Assembly (NCBI GenBank): GCA_017473285.1
Contig: JAFULP010000039.1
Location: 1-16,632, forward strand
Reading direction: 5' to 3'
Length of the DNA stretch: 16,632 nucleotides
Source of the DNA: Clostridia bacterium
GTDB lineage: Bacteria; Bacillota; Clostridia; Christensenellales; UBA1242
This document shows positions 1-6,713 of the stretch, piece after piece. Made by a program: the position numbers and the translations under genes. Under the pieces are notes generated by a model. That model was given only the letters and a program-made list of their open reading frames with translations, was not told the DNA's origin and searched no databases. Positions within the stretch are counted from its first letter, which is position 1; every line of letters starts with the position of its first letter.

Positions 1-611
1 TTTATGCTTATATATATAATATACTATTTAAGCAAAAAAAACAAATAATTTAAAATCTTTTTGTCGCATTTTGAACTTTTCACCATATCCAAAAACTAAA
101 AATAATTAATTAAATAATTGCCTAAAATCATTCAAAAATATTATTAAAATTATTTCTAAAATAAAAAATTAATCAAATAAATTACTATTTTTAAGTATTT
201 TGTTAAATTTGTGATATTTTTTGCAAAAAAAATAATGATTTTTTTAATTTATTTTAGCAAATTTTCAATTTTTATTAATTTTTGCTTAATTTTTATCACA
301 TATTTTATTAATTTTATTTTTTATTCTCTTACATATTTTATCAATCTACATTTTTTATTTTACCGCTCATTCTTATCATAATTTCACATCCTAATTTCAG
401 CGTGTAAACATCGCCAATTTCGTCAATAATCTAAACAAACCCATTAAAACGCTTTTGAATATTTTAAATTTGTGATATATTGTTATTAGGCGAATATAAT
501 ATATTAGGTTAATAACTTGTCACAAACTTGCAACAAACAATGCTTAATAAATATTCACCAAACAAAACAATAAAAACATTTAAAATCATCAAATTTAAGG
601 CATACCAAATT
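1..611. other. AT-rich intergenic region, no gene seen
   Basis: About 600 bases of very AT-rich sequence with no credible coding region on either strand. It contains runs of A and T, TTAATTAAAT-like words, and one 15-base word (TTAAATTTGTGATAT) present twice, at 203-217 and 464-478. The second copy leads into a possible promoter for the lipoprotein gene at 612. No RNA gene or strong G+C-containing hairpin was recognised. Confidence 0.6.
470..500 (+). promoter_or_regulatory. Possible promoter of the lipoprotein gene
   Basis: TATAAT at 495-500 is preceded by TTGTGA at 470-475 with a 19-base spacer, which is longer than ideal. It would start transcription near 507 and give a leader of about 105 bases before the ATG at 612. 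In sequence this AT-rich such hexamers arise by chance, so support is modest. Confidence 0.35.
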
Positions 612-1565
612 ATGAAAACTAAACGACTTAAATTTAATATCATATCTATATCAATAATGCTACTGTTGATATGTTTTTGCCTGTGCGGTTGCACTGAAGT
701 CAATTTTGTAACTTACCACAACGACGACGGAAGCATTTTGGAGTATGTATATTTAACCGTTGATGAACAAACGCTTGTAAACAATGGATATAACATTGAT
801 GCGGTAAAATTTGAAATTCAAAGCAATTCATACCTAGAAGCCAAAAATTTGGTTGAAGAATATCAAAACAAACTTTATAATCAATACTCCAACCACCTTA
901 TCACCAACGACGAATACACCAATTATTACAATGGAATAAAGATTATGGAGCAAAAATGGGAAAACGGGGAATATGTGATAGGCTTGCAATATACCAATTC
1001 AAATGTATACAAAAAGTACTATCAATTGCTAAACAACTCTCAATTTACACAAAACACTCAACAAGTTAAAAAGTTATTCTACACCAAAACATATTATTAC
1101 GGCACAACCAATTATGGCGACTACACAATATTCAACCGCATCTATAACTATTATTCCAACACGGTATTTGCTCAATTCTCCCCACAAGATACAACTCTAA
1201 ACTATAGTTACTCCGTATCCAGTCGCCGTTTCCATAGCGATGCCGACACCGTAAACCTTGACAGCAACGGTAATTATATCCACACTTGGAAAGTAAATCC
1301 CGACGAGCCATCAAAACAAATATACTTTTACACAATCTCCGCCAACCGTAGCGTATGGATAATATTTAGCATAGTTATAGGTTTGGGTGCGTGTGCAATC
1401 TTGTGCATCGTTGGAGTGTTTATATCAATTAAAAACAAAAAATCAAACCTTAATAATCCGCAAGAAAATACAGACGAAAGCCCCGACAATATCAACATTA
1501 AAAATACGGATAACAACTTTAACAATATTAATGATGAAAATATTGATAATAACACCAATAACTAG
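612..1565 (+). CDS. Predicted lipoprotein with C-terminal membrane anchor (LppM/DUF3153-like?)
   Basis: A 317-residue predicted surface protein. The frame opens upstream (TTG 528, ATG 540), but ATG 612 is chosen because it starts directly on a signal peptide: basic residues (MKTKRLK), a hydrophobic core at about 8-24, and a lipobox L24-C25-G26-C27 that would make Cys27 the lipidated residue. An AAGG sits 11 bases upstream, so the ribosome site is weak. Residues 28-245 are polar and rich in Tyr and Asn. A second hydrophobic segment spans about 248-273, followed by basic NKK and a 44-residue Asn/Asp-rich tail. Lipobox, an Asp-Asp-Gly-Ser near the start, then an HTWK/IYFY segment just before a C-terminal helix is the layout I associate with LppM/DUF3153-type lipoproteins; that assignment is inference and the function is unknown. 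It stands alone and ends at a terminator shared with pnp. Confidence 0.72.
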   Translation: MKTKRLKFNIISISIMLLLICFCLCGCTEVNFVTYHNDDGSILEYVYLTVDEQTLVNNGYNIDAVKFEIQSNSYLEAKNLVEEYQNKLYNQYSNHLITNDEYTNYYNGIKIMEQKWENGEYVIGLQYTNSNVYKKYYQLLNNSQFTQNTQQVKKLFYTKTYYYGTTNYGDYTIFNRIYNYYSNTVFAQFSPQDTTLNYSYSVSSRRFHSDADTVNLDSNGNYIHTWKVNPDEPSKQIYFYTISANRSVWIIFSIVIGLGACAILCIVGVFISIKNKKSNLNNPQENTDESPDNINIKNTDNNFNNINDENIDNNTNN

Positions 1566-1650
1566 ATGAATAAAATATTAATAACTTCAATAATATTAAT
1601 GAATAAAACATTAATTAAATTTAATTATTTAAAAAATAAATTAATTAAAT

Positions 1651-1679
1651 AAAAATACCCTTAAATATAGGGTATTTTT
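1651..1679. terminator. Bidirectional terminator between the lipoprotein gene and pnp
   Basis: A perfect 10-bp inverted repeat, AAAAATACCC (1651-1660) and GGGTATTTTT (1670-1679), encloses a 9-base loop and carries A/T runs on both sides. It can therefore terminate transcripts of the converging genes on either strand. It lies about 120 bases beyond the pnp stop. A second, AT-only hairpin (8-bp stem, 1778-1785 with 1793-1800) abuts the pnp stop codon and might protect the 3' end, but it has no T run. Confidence 0.8.
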
Positions 1680-1800
1680 ATTATTTTAATATATTTAAAT
1701 TGCTTTTTATTTAATTAATTTTAATATTAATTAAATTGATGTTATTTAATATAATTTAAAATAATTTATTGTATATAATTTCAAACAATTTATTTGAAAT

Positions 1801-3891
1801 TTATTTATCCAATTTTTCAATTAGTTTAAAGTCTACACGACCCTTGTCGTCAATGTTGATTGTTTTAACTTTTACACGGTCGCCAATCTTAACTACATCT
1901 TCCACTTTTTCGACACGCTCTTTAGCAAGTTTTGAAATATGAATCATACCATCTTTACCTGGAGCAACTTCCACAAACGCACCAAATTGCATAATGCGAA
2001 CAACCTTGCCATCGTATTCACGGTTAAGTTCCAAATCTTCGGCAATCATCAAAATAATTTCCTTAGCACGCTCAATCATCGCACTATCGATAGATGAAAT
2101 AAACACATCGCCTTCATCTTTAATGTCAATCTTAACGCCAGTTTCGTCAATAATTTGGTTAATAACCTTACCGCCAGTACCAATAACTTCACGAATTTTG
2201 TCTGGATTAATTTTGAAAGTAACAATCTTAGGCGCATATTTTGACAACTCTTTTCGTGGTTCTGGGATTACACTTAACATCTTTTCCATAATTTCAAGAC
2301 GACCAACACGGGCTTGTTCAAGCGCTGTTTTTAAAATGTTGCGGTTAATACCATGAATTTTGATATCCATTTGAATTGCGGTAATACCCTTTTCAGTACC
2401 AGCCACCTTAAAGTCCATATCGCCAAGGAAGTCTTCCAAACCTTGAATATCGGTTAATATTGCAATCTTATCGCTTTCCTTATCCTTAATAAGACCCATA
2501 GCAACACCTGCAACTGGGCTAGAGATTGGCACACCACCATCCATCAAAGCCAATGTGCTACCGCATACACTTGCTTGAGAAGTTGAACCATTTGATGATA
2601 ACACTTCACTTACAGTGCGGATAGCATATGGGAATTCTTCTTCGCTAGGAAGAACTGGAAGTAACGCACGCTCAGCCAATGCACCGTGACCAATTTCACG
2701 ACGACCTGGGCTACGAATACCTTTTGCTTCACCAGTTGAATATCCTGGGAAGTTATAGTGATGCATATATCTCTTGTATTCTTCTTCATCAAGACCTTCA
2801 AGTTCTTGTGCTTCGTTTAACATACCAAGAGTTAGTGTTGTTAATACTTGAGTTTCACCACGAGTAAACACGCCACTACCGTGAACCCTAGGCAACACAC
2901 CTGCTTCACACCAAATAGGACGAATTTGAGTTAAGGTTCTTCCGTCTGGACGCACACCTTTATCTAAGATTTTACGTCTAACTTTTTCTTTCTTTAAATT
3001 ATATAATGACAAACCGATCCATTTTTCGCTTTCTGGGAAGATTTCAGCAAAATGCGCAAACACATCTTCATTAAACACTTCTTCCTTATCTTCACGCACA
3101 TGACGGTCAAACTCTTCTAGCACCTTATCCATACCCTTATCAGCATATTCACGCACGGACTTGTCGATTTCTTCTGGAATTTCGTCATAAACTATCTTAT
3201 CAGTTTTAGTTTTGCCAATTTCGTTTGCAATACTTTCAACGAATGCGCATTGCTTTTTAATTTCTTCATGAGCAAACATAATTGCATCAAGCATCAATTC
3301 TTCGCTCACTTCCTTAGCGCCCGCTTCCACCATAAGCACCGCTTCCTTAGTGCCACTAACAGTCAAGTCCATAACGCTTTCAGCACTTTGTTCAACGGTT
3401 GGGTTAATAATAAACTTGCCATCAATACATCCAATATTTACCGAACCTGTAGGTCCTTCAAATGGGATATCCGATATTGATAAAGCAATTGAGCTACCTA
3501 ACATTGCAAGTGGTTCTGGTTGAATATCAGTATCCACAGACAGTGGGGTTGCAATTATTGAAACATCATTGTAAAATCCTTTTGGGAACAATGGACGAAG
3601 TGGACGGTCGATTAAACGACTTTTAAGTATTGCCACATCCGAAGGACGACCTTCACGCTTTTTAAATCCACCGGGGATTTTACCTATTGTGTATAATTTT
3701 TCTTCATAATCCACACTTAGTGGAAAAAAGTCTTGTCCCGCACGAACCTGCTTGTTCATGGTAGCATTTACCATAACAACAGTATCACCGCAAGTAACAA
3801 AACAAGAACCGTTAGCTTGGCCACAATATTTGCCAATTTGCACACTAACTTCTCTACCGCCAATGGTAGTTGTATAAATCTTTTCTTGCAT
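1801..3891 (-). CDS. pnp: Polyribonucleotide nucleotidyltransferase (PNPase)
   Basis: PNPase is a phosphorolytic 3'-to-5' exoribonuclease acting in RNA turnover. The 696-residue protein has the full family architecture. A first RNase PH domain (about 1-140) opens with residues of the type TTIGGREVSVQIGKYCGQAN. A helical linker follows, then a second RNase PH domain (about 310-545) carrying a GSTSQASVCGS phosphate-binding segment and the catalytic GDMDFKVAGT block near 490-499. A KH domain has GTGG at 571-574, and an S1 domain occupies about 625-693. Length matches the family. The ATG at 3891 follows AAGGAGAG at good spacing, and an extended -10 promoter lies just upstream. In Bacillus, pnp directly follows rpsO; here the order and strand are kept, but an oppositely oriented gene (4096-5520) lies between them, so pnp has its own promoter. 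Confidence 0.98.
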   Translation of the reverse strand: MQEKIYTTTIGGREVSVQIGKYCGQANGSCFVTCGDTVVMVNATMNKQVRAGQDFFPLSVDYEEKLYTIGKIPGGFKKREGRPSDVAILKSRLIDRPLRPLFPKGFYNDVSIIATPLSVDTDIQPEPLAMLGSSIALSISDIPFEGPTGSVNIGCIDGKFIINPTVEQSAESVMDLTVSGTKEAVLMVEAGAKEVSEELMLDAIMFAHEEIKKQCAFVESIANEIGKTKTDKIVYDEIPEEIDKSVREYADKGMDKVLEEFDRHVREDKEEVFNEDVFAHFAEIFPESEKWIGLSLYNLKKEKVRRKILDKGVRPDGRTLTQIRPIWCEAGVLPRVHGSGVFTRGETQVLTTLTLGMLNEAQELEGLDEEEYKRYMHHYNFPGYSTGEAKGIRSPGRREIGHGALAERALLPVLPSEEEFPYAIRTVSEVLSSNGSTSQASVCGSTLALMDGGVPISSPVAGVAMGLIKDKESDKIAILTDIQGLEDFLGDMDFKVAGTEKGITAIQMDIKIHGINRNILKTALEQARVGRLEIMEKMLSVIPEPRKELSKYAPKIVTFKINPDKIREVIGTGGKVINQIIDETGVKIDIKDEGDVFISSIDSAMIERAKEIILMIAEDLELNREYDGKVVRIMQFGAFVEVAPGKDGMIHISKLAKERVEKVEDVVKIGDRVKVKTINIDDKGRVDFKLIEKLDK

Positions 3892-3914
3892 ATTCTCTCC
3901 TTATAAACACACTT

Positions 3915-3923
3915 ATTATAGCA
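3915..3923 (-). promoter_or_regulatory. Extended -10 promoter of pnp
   Basis: On the minus strand TGCTATAAT (plus-strand 3915-3923) is a perfect extended -10 element. No good -35 hexamer is seen 16-18 bases upstream, where the sequence is a T-rich run, which is typical of extended -10 promoters. The predicted leader is about 20 bases and contains the AAGGAGAG ribosome-binding site. Confidence 0.65.
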
Positions 3924-4010
3924 CAAACTTTAAAAAAAGTATATAAATTCAAACAAATTATCGCCCTTAAATTAATATTTATTACAAATAAATTGATTTT
4001 GTTTGCGAAA

Positions 4011-4038
4011 TTGATGTAAAATTTGTACAATATATAAT
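4011..4038 (+). promoter_or_regulatory. Promoter of the acidic membrane protein gene
   Basis: TTGATG (4011-4016), a 16-base spacer and TATAAT (4033-4038) form a good sigma-A-type promoter. It lies about 57 bases before the ATG at 4096 and is divergent from the pnp promoter. Confidence 0.7.
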
Positions 4039-4095
4039 AAGAATGAACAAAAATGATTTACATCATTTACTAAACATCTGTAAAAGGAGAAAAAT

Positions 4096-5520
4096 ATGAG
4101 CGATTTTAATTATGATGATGAGCCCGAATTAGACGAAAATGGATTGCCAATCGATGAAGATGAACCATTAGATGACTCATATGACCCCGACGAAAACGGT
4201 GAAGATGATTACGAGGATGAAGACGAGCAGGAAGAAGGCGAATCGCCAAGTGGACGGTATGGCGACAACGATATTAAAAATGTAAAAAACATATTTAATC
4301 GCTCCAGCGGTGGTGAGCAAGTTGCTGGTGGAGATGGTGCACCTTCTAATTGGTTTGCAAGACTTTCAGGCGGTGGAAAAGGTGGTGCAGGCAAATTAGC
4401 GGGCAAAACCGCCACCCAAGCATCATCGAAAGCCACTTTGGCGGGCGCAAAATCAACCTTAGCAGCGGCAGCCCCATATATTGGAATTGCATTGGTGGTG
4501 ATTTTGATTATAGTGCTAATTGTGGCGATAATAAGTTCAGTTATGGCATTTATAGACAATAAAACCGACCCCAACAATATGACATCAAACACTTATATCA
4601 CCAGTGAATATTTTTATGGGGTGCGGTCGGTATACATTGATGATAATGCACTATCAAATTCATTGCAACTAAGTTACAAGCAATACGCCGTCGATGTGTT
4701 AACCCAATTAGACGAAAACCCTAGTGTCATAATTAATATTACACTACCTATAGAAAAGTTTGATAACTCTACACAAATTGACCAGCACATAACCAACATT
4801 TCACTTGCAATTGGTAATATCATTGCAAACAACTTAACTAATTATAATGTAGAATTTGCAACCCTTTACCCTAGTATCGAATACTTTGGTTTAACCGCTG
4901 AGCAAGGCGTTGCAGTAAATACTTTTTTAGGTGAATACTTTGTTAATAATAGCATTATCTCTATTAGCAATGGCGAAAGCATCAACGCTTTAATGGATAC
5001 CGCCACCCAAAATTTGCAATATATATACAATCGTGCTGAAAAGGTTATGATTAAGGACGAAATTGCAACTGCTGATGGTTTGAATAACATTGCCACTCGC
5101 CAATATATTGCAAGCATATATATGCCAAACAAAGCGATTACAATCACCAACGCAAGGTATACGGTTGTAAATCAAAATGAAGATTTTGCTACAAGTATCA
5201 AACTGATTGAAAAAAATAACGGAGTGGAAACCACTCATATGGACGAAACATTGGAAAGTGACACTGATGTTTTCTCAGCCGATATAGATAATATTAATTT
5301 AACCCAATTTGGAAGTATTGATAGTAGTGATACAGCAAAGTTTAGTGCAGGATTATCGTTATTCGATGCATTAAAAACTACTAATGGAACGCAATATTTT
5401 ACTAAAAATCAAGAAACCAATATATACACTTGGACACCATCTGATAACAATGTATTGTATTTAGCATTCAGTTCAACCAGTCCATTTATATTTACCGAAT
5501 TTGATTTAAATATAAAGTAA
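4096..5520 (+). CDS. Single-pass membrane protein with acidic N-terminus, function unknown
   Basis: Not recognised as a known family. The 474-residue product has four visible parts. Residues 1-50 are extremely rich in Asp and Glu. Residues 70-125 are a Gly/Ala/Ser/Lys-rich linker. One strong transmembrane helix spans about 127-152. A polar domain of about 320 residues follows, with many Asn, Thr and Ile and few Cys. The lysines just before the helix (97, 100, 104, 112, 119) suggest that the acidic end is cytoplasmic and the large domain is outside. There is no signal peptidase site. The start is supported by AAAAGGAG upstream and by the promoter at 4011-4038. The gene is monocistronic, with a strong terminator right after the stop. 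It lies between rpsO and pnp on the opposite strand, which suggests a later insertion. The Gly/Ala-rich linker before a lone helix recalls some conjugative-element membrane proteins, but no mobility genes are nearby, so this is only a guess. Confidence 0.8.
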   Translation: MSDFNYDDEPELDENGLPIDEDEPLDDSYDPDENGEDDYEDEDEQEEGESPSGRYGDNDIKNVKNIFNRSSGGEQVAGGDGAPSNWFARLSGGGKGGAGKLAGKTATQASSKATLAGAKSTLAAAAPYIGIALVVILIIVLIVAIISSVMAFIDNKTDPNNMTSNTYITSEYFYGVRSVYIDDNALSNSLQLSYKQYAVDVLTQLDENPSVIINITLPIEKFDNSTQIDQHITNISLAIGNIIANNLTNYNVEFATLYPSIEYFGLTAEQGVAVNTFLGEYFVNNSIISISNGESINALMDTATQNLQYIYNRAEKVMIKDEIATADGLNNIATRQYIASIYMPNKAITITNARYTVVNQNEDFATSIKLIEKNNGVETTHMDETLESDTDVFSADIDNINLTQFGSIDSSDTAKFSAGLSLFDALKTTNGTQYFTKNQETNIYTWTPSDNNVLYLAFSSTSPFIFTEFDLNIK

Positions 5521-5526
5521 TTAACA

Positions 5527-5559
5527 AAAAAACTTCTACACTTTAAGTAGAAGTTTTTT
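5527..5559. terminator. Bidirectional terminator between the membrane protein gene and rpsO
   Basis: A 13-bp perfect stem (5527-5539 with 5547-5559; core ACTTCTAC/GTAGAAGT) has a 7-base loop and A/T runs at both ends. It starts 7 bases after the plus-strand stop and lies 33 bases past the rpsO stop on the minus strand, so it can serve both converging genes. It would also largely separate rpsO from pnp transcription. Confidence 0.9.
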
Positions 5560-5591
5560 ATTACAGAAATTTCCCATAAGGAAAGTTAAAA

Positions 5592-5849
5592 TTAACCACG
5601 AAGGCCAAGTTTTTTCTTAATTGCACGGTAGCGTTCAATATCTTCTTGTTCCAAGTAGTTAAGAAGTGCACGGCGCTTACTGTTCATCATTTGAAGACCA
5701 CGAGTAGAGTGCTTGTCTTGCTTGTTGCTCTTCAAGTGTTCAGTTAAATTGTTGATTCTTGCAGTTAAAAGTGCAATTTGAACTTCAGTTGAACCAGTAT
5801 CTTTTTCATCCTTACCGTATTCAGCAATAATCGCTTTCTTATCAATCAT
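5592..5849 (-). CDS. rpsO: 30S ribosomal protein S15
   Basis: Small-subunit protein S15 binds the central domain of 16S rRNA and helps form the platform. The 85-residue product carries family hallmarks: the TGSTEVQIALLTARI segment (about 18-32), HSTRGL (47-52) and the basic C-terminal helix ending KKKLGLRG. It is a few residues shorter than the usual 88-89. The frame extends about 20 codons upstream, but ATG 5849 is chosen because it is preceded by GGAGAG and matches the conserved S15 N-terminus. A strong promoter lies at 5929-5957, and the roughly 70-base leader can fold into a hairpin, a possible S15 autoregulation site. The usual partner pnp is next on this strand but about 1.7 kb away. 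Confidence 0.97.
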   Translation of the reverse strand: MIDKKAIIAEYGKDEKDTGSTEVQIALLTARINNLTEHLKSNKQDKHSTRGLQMMNSKRRALLNYLEQEDIERYRAIKKKLGLRG

Positions 5850-5877
5850 AATTACTCTCCTTTTATATATTCGCCAA

Positions 5878-5916
5878 TAACCTTGTGGGAATCGAGTAAA
5901 TTTCGTCACAAAGTTA
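5878..5916 (-). promoter_or_regulatory. Hairpin in the rpsO leader, candidate S15 autoregulatory site
   Basis: On the minus strand TAACTTTGTG and CACAAGGTTA pair over 10 bp with one G-U. They enclose 19 bases in which CGA and TCG can pair again across an asymmetric internal loop. The structure lies between the rpsO promoter and its ribosome-binding site. In several bacterial groups S15 represses its own mRNA through differently shaped leader structures. That this hairpin acts that way is inference from position and fold only. Confidence 0.45.
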
Positions 5917-5928
5917 CGGTACTTTTAT

Positions 5929-5957
5929 ATAGTAGCACATAAAAATATTTTTGTAAA
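5929..5957 (-). promoter_or_regulatory. Promoter of rpsO
   Basis: On the minus strand TTTACA (plus 5952-5957), a 17-base spacer and TACTAT (plus 5929-5934) are accompanied by an upstream TGC that makes an extended -10. The predicted start is near 5922, giving a leader of roughly 70 bases. Confidence 0.8.
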
Positions 5958-6006
5958 CCCCTTTTACAAATTTTTAAAATTTATTTTCAAACCCCTATAT
6001 TTTCCG

Positions 6007-6034
6007 TTGACAAGTTTCCAGTTTTTGATATAAT
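6007..6034 (+). promoter_or_regulatory. Promoter of the ThyX-like gene
   Basis: TTGACA (6007-6012), a 16-base spacer and TATAAT (6029-6034), with TG at 6026-6027 making an extended -10. This is a near-ideal vegetative promoter. The predicted start is near 6041, a short leader ahead of AGGAG at 6048-6052. The gene is therefore likely expressed well during growth. Confidence 0.88.
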
Positions 6035-6060
6035 ACATTTAATTTACAGGAGACAAAATT

Positions 6061-6651
6061 ATGAAAGTAGAACGAGTTAAAATTCACGACATTAAAGAAA
6101 GCATTAGGGCAAGCAAGTATCCAATGGCTACAGATGTTGAAAAGGTAAACGATGACATTACCCAAACAGTTAAAAATTTAGCAACATCAAATAAAGGTGA
6201 AGGTCACGACCAATTCTTAACTGGATGTTTGGTGTCATTTAACCTAACTTGTAGCAACAAAATGTGGGTAGAAATGGAAAGGTATAGATTTGTATTTTTT
6301 GTATCTAGCCAATCCACAATGCATAGAGCTTCTAGATTTGATTTAAATAAACAATGTGTTAGTTTGATAGACCAACGCATTTTGGATTGTGTAAATGACC
6401 TTAAAGAGCAATATTTAAATGACCCTAGCCCTGAAAATTATTTAAAATTGCTATATAGCTTACCAAGTGGCTTTGAATTAACTGCAAGGCTTACAACTAA
6501 CTATAGAAGTTTAAAGACTATATATTCTCAACGCAAAAATCACAGGCTTCCAGAATGGAGAGAATTCTGCAAATGGATTAAAACATTGCCTTATTCACAA
6601 TTTATAACCGGACAAGAACAATTGGAGCCATCCCCTTATGAGTTTGATTAA
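6061..6651 (+). CDS. ThyX-like protein with non-canonical motif
   Basis: A 196-residue protein resembling the flavin-dependent thymidylate synthase (ThyX) fold family. The clue is the segment at about 73-88, ERYRFVFFVSSQSTMH. It occupies the place and pattern of the ThyX signature RHRxxSxNxxSxR, but the central His is Tyr and the final Arg region is STMH. Near the C-terminus HRLPEWREFCKWIKTLP (161-177) resembles the last helix of ThyX. Uncharacterised phage and Firmicutes proteins with a similar YxF...SSxSTMH motif are known to me as ThyX-like, so this is probably that subfamily. Whether it makes dTMP is doubtful given the altered signature. It is monocistronic with a near-consensus promoter and AGGAG upstream of the ATG. 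A terminator follows and is shared with alaS. No Cys cluster or membrane segment is present. Confidence 0.7.
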   Translation: MKVERVKIHDIKESIRASKYPMATDVEKVNDDITQTVKNLATSNKGEGHDQFLTGCLVSFNLTCSNKMWVEMERYRFVFFVSSQSTMHRASRFDLNKQCVSLIDQRILDCVNDLKEQYLNDPSPENYLKLLYSLPSGFELTARLTTNYRSLKTIYSQRKNHRLPEWREFCKWIKTLPYSQFITGQEQLEPSPYEFD

Positions 6652-6677
6652 AATTTATTAATAAAACTAATAATACA

Positions 6678-6708
6678 AAAATCTCTTATGACTTGCATAA
6701 GAGATTTT
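6678..6708. terminator. Bidirectional terminator between the ThyX-like gene and alaS
   Basis: A 13-bp perfect stem (6678-6690 with 6696-6708; core ATCTCTTATG/CATAAGAGAT) has a 5-base loop. T-rich sequence follows it on the plus strand and a T run follows it on the minus strand. The alaS stop codon is only 5 bases from the stem, so the hairpin defines both 3' ends. Confidence 0.9.
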
Positions 6709-6713
6709 ATTTT

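Noticed and set aside
1566..1800. TTAATTAAAT-rich palindromes as a replication origin
   Set aside because: The motifs are expected in sequence this AT-rich. No DnaA-box cluster or origin-linked genes are present.
1994..2356. 120-codon plus-strand frame inside pnp
   Set aside because: It is antisense to the conserved KH and S1 region of PNPase, with no promoter or ribosome site.
5850..5909. Longer N-terminus for S15
   Set aside because: The 20 extra residues lie in the leader hairpin region, match nothing in S15, and the internal ATG has the ribosome-binding site.
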